The notes: generated by a model from the sequence alone, not told the origin. 64,000 nucleotides of DNA from Rhodococcus sp. KRD197 (GCF_017168235.1 NZ_JABFAO010000009.1:62001-126000), one strand, 5' to 3'. Positions 27,906 to 35,885 are shown, counted from the stretch's first letter. Numbers and translations are program-made.

Positions 27906-28350
27906 CTAGGGCATCGTTGTAGGCCGAAACTTGGGTCGCCTGCGTCGTTCGCTGTTCGATCGTCCATGGACCGGTCAGGGGCAGCGGTTCAGGGTCGCCG
28001 ATCCACGTCGCGTCGCACGAATTCGGACCGACCCAGAGTCCAGCTGATGCTGCCAGCGTTGCTGCTCTGTTGAGATGCTCTTTCGCAGTGAGCATGGAGT
28101 CGGTGAAGACTCGTAGAGCTGCTGCGAGCGCTGAGGCGTGATCGGATGTTTGTTCGGCTGCTTTGGCCAGCGTCGTGATGGTGTCTCGAAAGTCGTTGCC
28201 TGTGGGTGAGTCCCAGACGTACTCCGACTTGTCTCGTGCTTGTTTGAACTTGTCGGCACCAGACTCAGCGACCGTGCTGAGTTCGTCGAGCGCAGCAGCA
28301 CAGGTGCGGCATGAGTTGATGTCGACGTCGAGGTGTACGTAGATCGGCAT
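27895..28350 (-). CDS. N-terminal part of a WXG-type secreted protein split by a MITE
   Basis: As it stands this encodes 151 residues. It is mostly helical, with DSPTGNDFRDTITTLAKAA and ALRVFTDSMLTAKEHLN, and a W-x-x-x-x-G bend (EYVWDSPTG) like type VII secretion targets. The last residues (GDC and the stop) come from the inserted element. The ATG at 28350 overlaps the stop of the upstream WXG-like gene (TGATG). The third gene of the operon, it would have continued into the 26905-27558 frame. The function was probably an ESX-exported toxin or effector; the truncated product may still fold as the leading helical domain. Confidence 0.75.
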   Translation of the reverse strand: MPIYVHLDVDINSCRTCAAALDELSTVAESGADKFKQARDKSEYVWDSPTGNDFRDTITTLAKAAEQTSDHASALAAALRVFTDSMLTAKEHLNRAATLAASAGLWVGPNSCDATWIGDPEPLPLTGPWTIEQRTTQATQVSAYNDALGDC

Positions 28351-28640
28351 CAGCGTGTCCCGTCCGCTGCGTCTGCAATGTCTGCGCCGTTCATGTATTC
28401 GGTTGCCGCGTATCCTTCGTCGCAGTCTTGGACGGCGTGCGCGGCCCGCGCGGATGACACGACCAGGTCGGACATGGCCTGTGCCAGGGCAGCGATCCCG
28501 TCGCCGATCAGGGCAGTGGACGGCCCGGCGTGGGGCACCTCGGGTGCCTCGTTTCCCGCCGCATCCAGCGTCTGGGAATTGTCGACGAGGAGACGGGCGG
28601 GCTCGTTGAGATCGCCGATGTCGAGGCCGTACCAACTCAT
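28350..28640 (-). CDS. small WXG100-like type VII secretion partner
   Basis: A 96-residue helical protein. It begins MSWYGLDIGDLNEPARLLVD and contains ALIGDGIAALAQAMSDLV and a C-terminal YAATEYMNGADIADAADG. Size, helical-hairpin pattern and operon position suggest an ESAT-6-like partner of the longer downstream secreted protein. The ATG at 28640 overlaps the end of the SAV_915-like gene (ATGA), implying translational coupling. There is no signal peptide, as usual for this class. Confidence 0.65.
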   Translation of the reverse strand: MSWYGLDIGDLNEPARLLVDNSQTLDAAGNEAPEVPHAGPSTALIGDGIAALAQAMSDLVVSSARAAHAVQDCDEGYAATEYMNGADIADAADGTR

Positions 28641-28963
28641 CGGACCGGGTCCGTCATGTAACTCGATGTTTGCCTGACTTCCGGTTCTCGGAACCGTTTG
28701 TCACGTGCAGGGAGTTCGGCGTCCAGAAGAACGACGTCGATGTCGAAGGATGCGAGTATGTCGTCGAGTCCGCCGTCGTCGACCAGCCCCCACGGTTGCC
28801 CGCCGCCGCAGCTGCGAACCAGTGAGGCGAGGGAGGTGTAGGCGGTCAACCCAACGCGTCCGTCCGCGAGCTCACGCAGTTCGACGGATCGTACTGTCGC
28901 GCCCCCGACTACTGGTTTCAATGGAACGTAGAGCCTCGACGAAGCCCCCTGCTGCTCGGACAC
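28637..28963 (-). CDS. SAV_915-like family protein
   Basis: A 108-residue cytosolic protein with LYVPLKPVVGGATVRSVELR followed by LADGRVGLTAYTSLASLVRS, the pattern of the SAV_915/SseB-like proteins that commonly lead WXG-type operons in actinomycetes. The GTG start at 28963 is 3 bases after a G-rich ribosome-binding site. It is the first gene of the 25.7-29.0 kb minus-strand operon. The biochemical role is unknown; a chaperone or regulatory role for the secreted partners is a guess. Confidence 0.7.
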   Translation of the reverse strand: MSEQQGASSRLYVPLKPVVGGATVRSVELRELADGRVGLTAYTSLASLVRSCGGGQPWGLVDDGGLDDILASFDIDVVLLDAELPARDKRFREPEVRQTSSYMTDPVR

Positions 28964-29118
28964 TGACCCCCCGGTAAACCATTGCCGACACCCCCGTCGC
29001 GTCAGCGTTGCGATGGAGTGTAGCCGGAGGGAGTGACGGGGTTAGAAGCTCGCCCGGTCGATTCCTTTCGGATCACTCGCTTCGTTGCGTCACCTTGGTG
29101 AGGGAGTGTGGACCCGCG

Positions 29119-29604
29119 CTACTGACGAGTCGTGAGGTTTTCGGTGTGGCGTGCGAGAACGATGGCTCCGTGGGTCGTGCTCCAAAGCCGTTGGGCGTCG
29201 GCGGGTGATCCGCACTTTGTGTGGAGCGAGAACTGTGCCAAGACCTGCTCGATCAACGTGGTCCGGTGGGAGGTCTCGACGCCCAAGGACGCGAGATCGT
29301 GCTCGAACAGCATTTGGTAGAGGCCAGGGTGGTCGGCCGCCCACTGTGCATAGCGGTCCATCATCGACTCTTGGTCGCCGCTGGGTTCGAGTGCGGCCAA
29401 GCACTGCTCAGCGGCGTCGTCGAAAACCGCGGTCAACAATGCGGATCGGGATCCGAACTTGGAGTAGACGCACATCGTCGATCGCCCGGATGCGGCGGCA
29501 AGTGCGCGGACCGAGGTATCGCTCGCGGTGCCCGACGACAGATACGCCAACGTGCCGGACATCAGCTGTTCGCGAACCGTGGGTGACGTCAATTCACACT
29601 CCAT
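29119..29604 (-). CDS. TetR/AcrR-family transcriptional regulator
   Basis: A 161-residue repressor-type protein. The N-terminal helix-turn-helix is seen in TSVRALAAASGRSTMCVYSKF and the ligand domain in DRYAQWAADHPGLYQMLFEH. It is divergent from the membrane gene at 29677, with a perfect 30-base palindrome between the two starts that is its probable operator. The ATG at 29604 is chosen because upstream codons overlap the operator. The ligand is unknown. Confidence 0.85.
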   Translation of the reverse strand: MECELTSPTVREQLMSGTLAYLSSGTASDTSVRALAAASGRSTMCVYSKFGSRSALLTAVFDDAAEQCLAALEPSGDQESMMDRYAQWAADHPGLYQMLFEHDLASLGVETSHRTTLIEQVLAQFSLHTKCGSPADAQRLWSTTHGAIVLARHTENLTTRQ

Positions 29605-29634
29605 CCGTTGACTTTCGGCGCCTGCCACATCACT

Positions 29635-29664
29635 ATAACGACTGTTATCAATAACAGTCGTTAT
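29635..29664. promoter_or_regulatory. perfect palindromic operator between TetR gene and membrane gene
   Basis: The arms ataacgactgttat and ataacagtcgttat are exact reverse complements separated by 2 bases. Lying 30 bases upstream of the regulator's start and 12 bases upstream of the divergent gene's start, it would allow autoregulation and control of both. Confidence 0.85.
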
Positions 29665-29676
29665 CGAGGAGGCATC

Positions 29677-30306
29677 ATGTCCGTTACTCCCGTTCAGCAA
29701 TCGATCACTCGAACCCTGCCGCTACGATCGGCCGCCTGGTGGGGCTTCGCAGCAGCTGTGGTCCTGCTGATCAACGCCGCCAAACGAGCTGAACTTCTGC
29801 CGACGGCAGCATGGACGCAGCTTCTCGCGCCAGGTGCAGAAATCTTCGCGATCTTCTTCGTCATCGGCCTTGCGGTCGTCACCGGGATGAGCGGACGGTT
29901 CGCTGTCGTGGCGACATCCTTGAACATTGCGGCCCTCGCGGCCTTGGTGGCAGCCGAAGCGGTCATCAATCTGGTGTTCATCGAACTACCGCAAGAGCAG
30001 ATCGATGTATTGCTCGACGGCCCGCTCGGAGTCGCCTTGGTCATCGCGTCAATGGCATTCCTGATTGGCACCTTGTGTTTTTCTGCAGCGTGCGCGTTGG
30101 CGCCGACTCGCCCGCCCATGCTCGCTCTGGTCGGCTACGCGGTGTCGGGGACTGTGATTGCGTTGCGCGCCTTCGTTCCCGAGGCTGCCCTTCTGGCTGG
30201 TATCAGCGTGTTGGCGATATCGATCGCCGGGCTCAGCGTCTGGCTCTTGCGTACGATTGCTCGGACTTCGGTGGCTTCAGACCACGCGATCGAACGACGT
30301 TCGTAG
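29677..30306 (+). CDS. multipass membrane protein (DUF4386-like), TetR-controlled
   Basis: A 209-residue integral membrane protein with about six hydrophobic helices (for example WWGFAAAVVLLINAA, IFAIFFVIGLAVVTGM, ALVIASMAFLIGTLCF). It resembles DUF4386-type proteins of unknown function. The ATG at 29677 is preceded by GAGGAGG. It is divergent from and probably repressed by the adjacent TetR protein, a layout typical of stress- or compound-inducible membrane genes. The substrate is unknown. Confidence 0.75.
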   Translation: MSVTPVQQSITRTLPLRSAAWWGFAAAVVLLINAAKRAELLPTAAWTQLLAPGAEIFAIFFVIGLAVVTGMSGRFAVVATSLNIAALAALVAAEAVINLVFIELPQEQIDVLLDGPLGVALVIASMAFLIGTLCFSAACALAPTRPPMLALVGYAVSGTVIALRAFVPEAALLAGISVLAISIAGLSVWLLRTIARTSVASDHAIERRS

Positions 30307-30321
30307 CCGCAGCGCACATTG

Positions 30322-31095
30322 TCAGAACAGGGTTGGTGCGGCGTGGCTACCGAAACGTGCTTCGCGGACTCGGGCGCTCCAGCGCTGCACGAGCCACATC
30401 TCGACGAGTTCGGGTCTGGTGCCGATATCGGTTGCCCACCTGGTGAGGAGGGCGACGTAGCGGTCGTAGCGGCGTCGCGTGAACCCGGTGACGGCGGGGT
30501 CTTCCAGCCAACCTTCGTGGATGAGGGTGGACACCCCGAATTGGTCGATCAGCTGTGCCGGGCCGCCTGCCACGGATCCTTTGACGGCCCAGAGGAAAGT
30601 GGCCATCAAAGACACACCGACGCCCGGAGCATCCGGCCACCCGGACCAGGATTCGGTCGGGAGGTCGGGGAGTCGACGGTCACGTACGCAGCTGTCGAGG
30701 ACAGTGAGTGTCTTGGCGAGCGGACTCTCGTTGGGGCGGGTCAAGTGCGGGTTGTGGACGTCGGGGAACCTCCGCATCGCTTTGCGGTAGTTGTGGCTGC
30801 CCTGCCAAGCTGCGCAGAGGAACAGCAAACCGAGTGAATCGTGTTCCCCACCTGCGAGGTCGGTACCGATGCGAAGGTCGTTGCGCTGTACCGTCGCGAA
30901 GCCGTCGGCGACGGTTTTCCCGTCGAGATTGCGTCCGCGCAGTCGAATGTCATGACCCGCGCGCTCGAGGTGCTTGTTCCACCAGTCAAGATCCACCAGG
31001 ACGCCGTCGTCGAGGACGTTCAAGTGGTAACTGCGGAGTTGGCACCATTGCACACACGCCGTTGGGGGCGCGAATCCCTCGTCGAAATGTGACAT
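30322..31095 (-). CDS. uncharacterised VQWCQLR-type protein, full-length copy
   Basis: A 257-residue soluble protein of an unrecognised family. Marker segments are CVQWCQLRSYHLNVLDDG near the N-terminus, AGHDIRLRGRNLDGKTVADG, FLCAAWQGSHNYRKAMRRFP and RYDRYVALLTRWATDIGTRP. It is rich in Trp and Arg and has no signal peptide. A second copy lacking the first 45 residues lies at 52684-53370, and only the first residues survive near 60330-60415. Recurrence next to WXG-type and immunity-like genes suggests a part in the same conflict or secretion modules. It converges on the membrane gene at 29677-30306. Confidence 0.6.
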   Translation of the reverse strand: MSHFDEGFAPPTACVQWCQLRSYHLNVLDDGVLVDLDWWNKHLERAGHDIRLRGRNLDGKTVADGFATVQRNDLRIGTDLAGGEHDSLGLLFLCAAWQGSHNYRKAMRRFPDVHNPHLTRPNESPLAKTLTVLDSCVRDRRLPDLPTESWSGWPDAPGVGVSLMATFLWAVKGSVAGGPAQLIDQFGVSTLIHEGWLEDPAVTGFTRRRYDRYVALLTRWATDIGTRPELVEMWLVQRWSARVREARFGSHAAPTLF

Positions 31096-31131
31096 GCCGA
31101 CATCCTGGCAGGACGCACCGACAAGAATGAA

Positions 31132-31532
31132 TCAAGCGTAGTGACCGAAGAGCTGTTCGAGTTCAGCGAGAACGTCTCTCGCGGTCTTGTCTGTGCCGTC
31201 GGCGACGGTTTTTCGGGATTCTTGGAGAATTGGCATGTCGCGCAATCCTTGCAACTCTTGAAGTAGGTACGCGATGTGATCGGAGTCGGGTCGTCCCGCC
31301 GGTCTCCGAGGTCACGCAACACCGCGATCAGCCCAGACCGTCCACGTCGAGTGATCAACGCTTCTGCGGCTGTGGGTTGGACAGCCAGGTTGGGATCTTG
31401 CAGCAATTCGATGAGCCGATGCAGGATTCTCGGATCCGGCAATAGCGCGCCCATGTCGATGGACGCGCGTTCTCTCACCGCCCAGTCTGACGAGCGTGAT
31501 GCTGCAACGAGGGTCTCAGCTGCATCCGTCAT
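31132..31532 (-). pseudogene. HEAT-repeat-like protein gene with a one-base frameshift
   Basis: Residues from ATG 31532 (WAVRERASIDMGALLPD, PRILHRLIELLQDPNLAV) form two HEAT-like helical repeats. At a run of three G (31288-31290, C on the coding strand) the frame slips. Coding character continues in another frame as DHIAYLLQELQGLRDMPILQ and ends FGHYA at 31132-31134. Adding one base there gives a clean protein of about 133 residues; without it the frame runs on with atypical Ser/Thr/Arg-rich sequence into the next gene. It is either a true single-base deletion or a sequencing error at a homopolymer. The intact protein would be a small scaffold or immunity-like protein. Confidence 0.75.
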
Positions 31533-31594
31533 GAAACTCCTTCCGGAGGTGCCGGGCTTACTTGCTGTCTGAGTCCACGTGGGTCCCTGTGTCG

Positions 31595-31667
31595 GTGATG
31601 AACGCCGCGCACAGAATCAGACCCCGAATACTTGGACGCGGGCGAGTCGAAAATCGGTTCCGCGAAG
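31595..31667 (+). repeat. direct repeat R1 (imperfect, about 73 bp)
   Basis: Matches 32861-32931. The core 31618-31650 (33 bases) is identical to 32883-32915. Together the two copies bracket the DUF6924-like gene. Apart from this repeat, bases 31533-31979 show no convincing gene. Confidence 0.85.
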
Positions 31668-31979
31668 AACTAGTAGGCCGGGGAGCGTCGCGCTTTGCTG
31701 CAGAGAGGTTCGTGCGTATCGTGACAGTTTCGCTGGCGGGACACCCTCTGCTGGCGCACATCGTGCCCGCGGGGTCGCCGGCTCTGTCCGGAGCGGATAC
31801 ATCGTGTCGCTCGCAACCGCGCAACCGCGGCGACCAATGCGACCATCGGGAGTCCACTCGACCTGGGTGAACAAGACCAGCATTCGTGCCGCCGGTAGAA
31901 CGCGGATCCGACCGATTTCGGTGCCTTGGTTTGACCTCGCTTTCGAAATACTTGATTGGATGAGCGTTAGGATCGTGCC

Positions 31980-32795
31980 ATGGTTCGCACACTCCCGATC
32001 GGCCAATCGCTCTTTATCCGTACCGATTTCAGTGACAAAGAAGCCTGGGAGATTCTGCAAGCCGATACGGAGGCGGTCCGGCGCAATGCAGACGGAATTG
32101 CAGTCCGGGCGGGTCTTACCATTGTTGACGATCATACTTTTGACGCACTATCGATTGGCGAGCTGCTCGAGCTTGCGGACGGCACCGTGGACTACGCTTT
32201 CGTCGCCGACAGTCAAACATTCGAAGACCCTCGCCGGCCCATCTTGGTCGTCGACCTTAGCGGCGACCGCGAGGATGACGACACATCGATTCTCACGTTC
32301 CGCGTGACACCTGAGCTCCTTGCATCAGTGGAGAGTAATCTATCGCTGGCGAACTTGGACTTCGCCGATTACATCGACAACATCGATGGTGATGGAGTGT
32401 TCACCGGGGGGCCTGCGCGGGCCGAAACTCGCACGTTGAGCAGACAGGACTTGTTGGACGCTGCGCCACAATCGAAGTTGCCGTCCGCGCTGGTGTCACG
32501 CTATATCGAGGCGCTCGAGCATTACCGCCCATTGACATTGTCAGCGAAGTTCGTGCCAGATCTAAGAGATCTCTACGAATACCTGGTCTCGAATTCGGAC
32601 GGATGGAACCTTGCCGAGGAGATACTTGGTCGGCAAGAATCGATGGAAGTAGCCAGTAAGGGTAGCGGTCCTGCGCTTGTATTCAATTTTCCGATTCGGC
32701 GCGGTTGGTGGAGCGCCTATGTGGATCCAAAGACCCTAGTGCCCGTCGCTCTGTTGATGTCGAGAGCCAGAGCCCGAAAGCAGCTGGAATTGTGA
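31980..32795 (+). CDS. DUF6924-like domain protein
   Basis: A 271-residue soluble protein. The N-terminal half (about 1-140), with SLFIRTDFSDKEAWEILQAD, VDDHTFDALSIGELLELADG and RPILVVDLSGDREDDD, matches the DUF6924 type often found beside actinobacterial toxin or immunity genes. The C-terminal half (about 150-271), with YIEALEHYRPLTLSAKFVPD and FNFPIRRGWWSAYVDP, is not recognised. GC content is lower and codon use less biased than in the NRPS, consistent with transfer. It is flanked by the R1/R2 direct repeats, as if inserted as a cassette. The function is unknown. Confidence 0.65.
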   Translation: MVRTLPIGQSLFIRTDFSDKEAWEILQADTEAVRRNADGIAVRAGLTIVDDHTFDALSIGELLELADGTVDYAFVADSQTFEDPRRPILVVDLSGDREDDDTSILTFRVTPELLASVESNLSLANLDFADYIDNIDGDGVFTGGPARAETRTLSRQDLLDAAPQSKLPSALVSRYIEALEHYRPLTLSAKFVPDLRDLYEYLVSNSDGWNLAEEILGRQESMEVASKGSGPALVFNFPIRRGWWSAYVDPKTLVPVALLMSRARARKQLEL

Positions 32796-32860
32796 AGGTG
32801 CGGGAGGCGGGGAGCAGGGCGTTCAGCCTGAGGCCAAGCCCCCGCGTTTGCCTTGTTGCA

Positions 32861-32931
32861 GTGATGAAAACCGCGTACGACGCAGACCCCGAATACTTGG
32901 ACGCGGGCGAGTCGAGATCGGTTCCGCGGAG
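32861..32931 (+). repeat. direct repeat R2 (imperfect, about 71 bp)
   Basis: Second copy of R1, 1265 bases downstream in the same orientation. It lies in a short open frame (ATG 32864 to stop 33007). One base fewer between the shared start and the core shifts the frame relative to R1. Confidence 0.85.
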
Positions 32932-33007
32932 TCGGAAACTGGTCGATGTCGCTTCCGATGGAACCGTTCCGCCTGCACTGTCGTCCAAAGACATAGGCCG
33001 GGGCTGA
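32864..33007 (+). CDS. possible 47-residue protein tail carrying repeat R2
   Basis: The frame encodes PEYLDAGESRSVPRSRKLVD and then VASDGTVPPALSS. It is protein-like in composition but matches no family known to me, and there is no good ribosome-binding site. It ends 31 bases before the membrane gene at 33039. It is more likely the remnant of a longer gene's 3' end than a free gene, because a shifted copy occurs at R1. Confidence 0.25.
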   Translation: MKTAYDADPEYLDAGESRSVPRSRKLVDVASDGTVPPALSSKDIGRG

Positions 33008-33038
33008 TTCTCTGCCGTCGAGACAGGAGCCGAGACGA

Positions 33039-33959
33039 ATGAGTACATCTCCTCAAGGTGAGCAGGCGAGCGAGGCCGAGTGGTACGCGCAGTGGCCACA
33101 GCGGCTACAGGTGAACCGTGTTCTCGGTGGAAGCTTTGGCGTTCTCATGTCAGCCGGTATGTTTGCGATGGTGTTTGTTGACTCTTCGGCCAGCATTGCC
33201 GTGTGGGCCGCGGGTTCAGCCGTGGCTGTCGGGTCTGTTGGCTGGGTCATTCTGCGCCGAGGTGGCTTTCGCTGGATCGGTAGGCAGGCAGTGCGCGTGG
33301 TTCACCATCCAATCTACGGCCGCGGACTCGGTGTGCCAGCAGAAAAGCTGACTGTGAATCTCATCATTGCGGGCTCGGCAGGCGGCGCTGCTGGGATGTT
33401 CTCGCTCGGACTAGTCCTACGGCGAGGTGAGCTGGCATTGGTCGACGGTTTGGTCATTGCAGGAGCCTTGTCGGTGTTGGCAACGGTGTTCGGCGTCGTA
33501 CTTGCTTTCGGTGTCTTGTTTTTCGTCATCGCCCGCCCCACGATAGGAGCCGAGATCTACCGGACCGGGGTTCTGCGAACGGTCGGGAAGTTCAGGCTGC
33601 TGCGAGGTGGGGCCGACTTGTTCGTCAGCTGGGACCACGTAGAGGAGATCAAGCCTCAATCGCACACGATCGGAGTCGGTCCTGGCAAAGACACCCTTGC
33701 ACTTCTGAACCTGATCGTCCGTGAACCGCCGCCGGTATCTTCGCGACTTCGCGACGATACCGATCGCTATGTTCAGCTGCCGCTCGTGTTCATGGCGGTC
33801 GAACCGAATTCGCTGCTTGCGTTGCTGCGTCGATGCTTGGACGACGAGTCGGTACGAGAGCTGATTGCAAGCGGTGAGGGCAACGAGCTTCTTGCGATTC
33901 CATCGCTTCGCACTCGATTCCGCCTGTCGCGGGAGAGCGGCACCACCCAAACGTTGTGA
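33039..33959 (+). CDS. multipass membrane protein, paralogue of the gene at 50949
   Basis: A 306-residue protein with about five hydrophobic helices, in pairs (GVLMSAGMFAMVFVD, SIAVWAAGSAVAVGSVGW; LIIAGSAGGAAGMFSLGLVL, ATVFGVVLAFGVLFFVIA), followed by a cytosolic domain of about 130 residues (GAEIYRTGVLRTVGKFRLLR, VSWDHVEEI, MAVEPNSLLALLRRCLDDES, LRTRFRLS). The same domain order and motifs occur in the 50949-51866 protein. The start ATG 33039 is preceded by ACAGGAGCC. The function is unknown. Its recurrence beside WXG-like genes suggests an immunity or export accessory. Confidence 0.65.
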   Translation: MSTSPQGEQASEAEWYAQWPQRLQVNRVLGGSFGVLMSAGMFAMVFVDSSASIAVWAAGSAVAVGSVGWVILRRGGFRWIGRQAVRVVHHPIYGRGLGVPAEKLTVNLIIAGSAGGAAGMFSLGLVLRRGELALVDGLVIAGALSVLATVFGVVLAFGVLFFVIARPTIGAEIYRTGVLRTVGKFRLLRGGADLFVSWDHVEEIKPQSHTIGVGPGKDTLALLNLIVREPPPVSSRLRDDTDRYVQLPLVFMAVEPNSLLALLRRCLDDESVRELIASGEGNELLAIPSLRTRFRLSRESGTTQTL

Positions 33960-34088
33960 CTGTGCATCGACAACGATGGTGGCAGCACGCACCGATAAGA
34001 ATGATCGAGTCTCGCCGGCTCGACATCTTCGTCGTCAACAAGATGGCGCTGCAGAGTCAGGTCAACGCGCACCCTCTCCGGCATCCGG

Positions 34089-34676
34089 TCAGAGGACTCC
34101 CACCGTGCGGGCCGCGGCGGCGATCGTCGCCACTCGTCGGCCGAGGTGTTCGGCTGTGCGCAAATCGGATTCGGATGGCGCGACGGCAGGTGCGGCGTCC
34201 GACGGCGAGAGTGCCATCGCTCCGAGGAAGCTGCCCAACCTGTTCGGGTCTTCCGCGGTGCCCTCTGCGGAGTACAACCATCCGGGCGGCAGTCCCAGGT
34301 TGATCCAGTGCATACCGTGTTGAGCGGCCAGTATCGCGAAACTCATGAGGGTAGCGAGTTTGTCTCCGTTGACCCCGGCAGAGTTGGTGAATCCGGCCGC
34401 GTACTTGTTCCGCCACCGTTGGCTGGACCAGGCTGCAGATGATTCTTCGGCGAAGCGCCGAAACTCCGCCGATGCCCCGCCCATGTACGTCGGGGATCCG
34501 AAGATGATGGCGTCGGACATGTCGAGTACGTCCCACATGTTCGTGGGCGGTTCTGCGACGTCGATCAAGTGAACTGTGGCGGCGTCAATTGCGGCGCCGC
34601 GGGCGACTGCGGCGGCCTGACGGGCCGTGTGGCCGTAACCGCTGTGAAAGACGATGGAAATGGTGACGGCGTTCAT
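34089..34676 (-). CDS. flavodoxin-fold NAD(P)H-dependent oxidoreductase (WrbA-like)
   Basis: A 195-residue FMN-binding reductase. The phosphate loop is SIVFHSGYGHTARQAAAVA, and the second FMN contact is AIIFGSPTYMGGASAEFRRF. It likely reduces quinones or other small acceptors in the cytosol. The ATG at 34676 overlaps the stop of the nitronate monooxygenase gene (ATGA), so the two are co-translated: one may supply or use reduced flavin-linked chemistry beside the other. The pair is divergent from a TetR regulator. Confidence 0.85.
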   Translation of the reverse strand: MNAVTISIVFHSGYGHTARQAAAVARGAAIDAATVHLIDVAEPPTNMWDVLDMSDAIIFGSPTYMGGASAEFRRFAEESSAAWSSQRWRNKYAAGFTNSAGVNGDKLATLMSFAILAAQHGMHWINLGLPPGWLYSAEGTAEDPNRLGSFLGAMALSPSDAAPAVAPSESDLRTAEHLGRRVATIAAAARTVGVL

Positions 34677-35788
34677 GAATTGTCTCCTGTGACATGGTGT
34701 GTGGTCGGTGTCGGCGCTGCGCGCAGGCTGTGGTCGGTGTCGGCGACGAGGTGCTCGAAGAGGTTCGTTGCGTCGCGGTGATCGGTGAGGAGTGGGGCGC
34801 CCTGACCCGACCAGAGTGCGAGCAGTTCGATCTCGCCTTCGCTGGCCGCCGCCGCTCTGATCGGTGCCGTGAGCCAGTTCTGCTGCGGATACGTCGGCAC
34901 GTCGACGGACTCGAAGGCGTCGAGAAAGTCATTGCGAATTCCGCGAGCGAGTCTGCCCGAGAATGCCGTGGTGAGGGCGGTATGCCGGGCACGTGGTGAT
35001 CGAAGTGCGTGTTTGTGGGCGTCGGGCGCACCGGACTGGTCGGTGGCGAGGAATGCTGTGCCGATCTGGACGGCGTCGGCGCCCAACATCAGCGCCGAAG
35101 CAATCCCGCGTCCGGTGGCGATTCCGCCGGCGGCGATGACGGGGATGTCGAGCGCTGCCGAGAGTTGCACGGTGAGTGGACCGGTGGCGACGGAGTCGGC
35201 GGCGGGACGAAGAAACGCAGGACGGTGCCCGCCGGCCTCGTAGCCAGAGGCGACCACAGCGTCGACACCGGCATCCTGCAATGCCCGGCCTTCATCGAGA
35301 TGCGTGGCCGCGCCTACAGTTAGGATTCCTCTGTGTCGGCATTCGGACAGTATTTCGGGGCGGGGGATACCGAAGACGAAGCTGAACACTGCAGGTCTAC
35401 GTTCCAGCACGGCCTCCACCTGCGCTTCGAAATCAGGCGACGACGCGTGCAGGTAGGCGGGGGGTTCCAATCCGACTCGCTGGAACCACGGCCGCAGCGC
35501 ACCGGAGTAGGTGTCGTGGGTGGTCCGATCGAGGTGGCGCGGTTGATCGGGTAGCGGCACCCACAGATTCACCGCGAACGGCTGATCCGTTGCGGACTGC
35601 AGCTGGCCGATCGTGGCGTCCAGATCCTGAGGGGAAAGGTGGTGTGCGCCGAAGGACCCGAGACCGCCGGCCTCGGAAACGGCAGCCGTCAGCGCTATCC
35701 GTGAGATGCCTCCGCCGAATGGGCCCTGCACTATCGGGTATCGGAGGTCGAACGTCTGTGTGAAAGGCGTGCGGGTCCAATCTGTCAT
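34673..35788 (-). CDS. nitronate monooxygenase (2-nitropropane dioxygenase family)
   Basis: A 371-residue FMN-dependent TIM-barrel enzyme that oxidises alkyl nitronates or related acids. Visible blocks are PIVQGPFGGGISRIALTAAV at the N-terminus, GYEAGGHRPAFL with the likely catalytic His, and IPVIAAGGIATGRGIASAL followed by GADAVQIGTAFLATDQS for FMN phosphate binding. ATG 35788 is preferred over upstream in-frame codons, which run into the operator region. It is in an operon with the flavodoxin gene and is divergent from the TetR gene, whose operator lies about 50 bases upstream. Confidence 0.88.
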   Translation of the reverse strand: MTDWTRTPFTQTFDLRYPIVQGPFGGGISRIALTAAVSEAGGLGSFGAHHLSPQDLDATIGQLQSATDQPFAVNLWVPLPDQPRHLDRTTHDTYSGALRPWFQRVGLEPPAYLHASSPDFEAQVEAVLERRPAVFSFVFGIPRPEILSECRHRGILTVGAATHLDEGRALQDAGVDAVVASGYEAGGHRPAFLRPAADSVATGPLTVQLSAALDIPVIAAGGIATGRGIASALMLGADAVQIGTAFLATDQSGAPDAHKHALRSPRARHTALTTAFSGRLARGIRNDFLDAFESVDVPTYPQQNWLTAPIRAAAASEGEIELLALWSGQGAPLLTDHRDATNLFEHLVADTDHSLRAAPTPTTHHVTGDNS

Positions 35789-35833
35789 CACGATGCTCCT
35801 GGTCTCGTCGAGATCTTCCAGACGAAGACTAGA

Positions 35834-35872
35834 CGACCGGTCAACTAAAAAGCAATCAATAGTTGACCGGTT
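35834..35872. promoter_or_regulatory. TetR operator region with inverted half-sites
   Basis: Accggtcaact (35836-35846) and agttgaccggt (35861-35871) are exact inverted copies 14 bases apart, and each contains a gaccggt core. They lie between the nitronate monooxygenase and TetR starts. A TATAGT at about 35874-35879, only 7 bases before ATG 35886, would give a nearly leaderless regulator mRNA. Confidence 0.8.
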
Positions 35873-35885
35873 GTATAGTGGCCGG

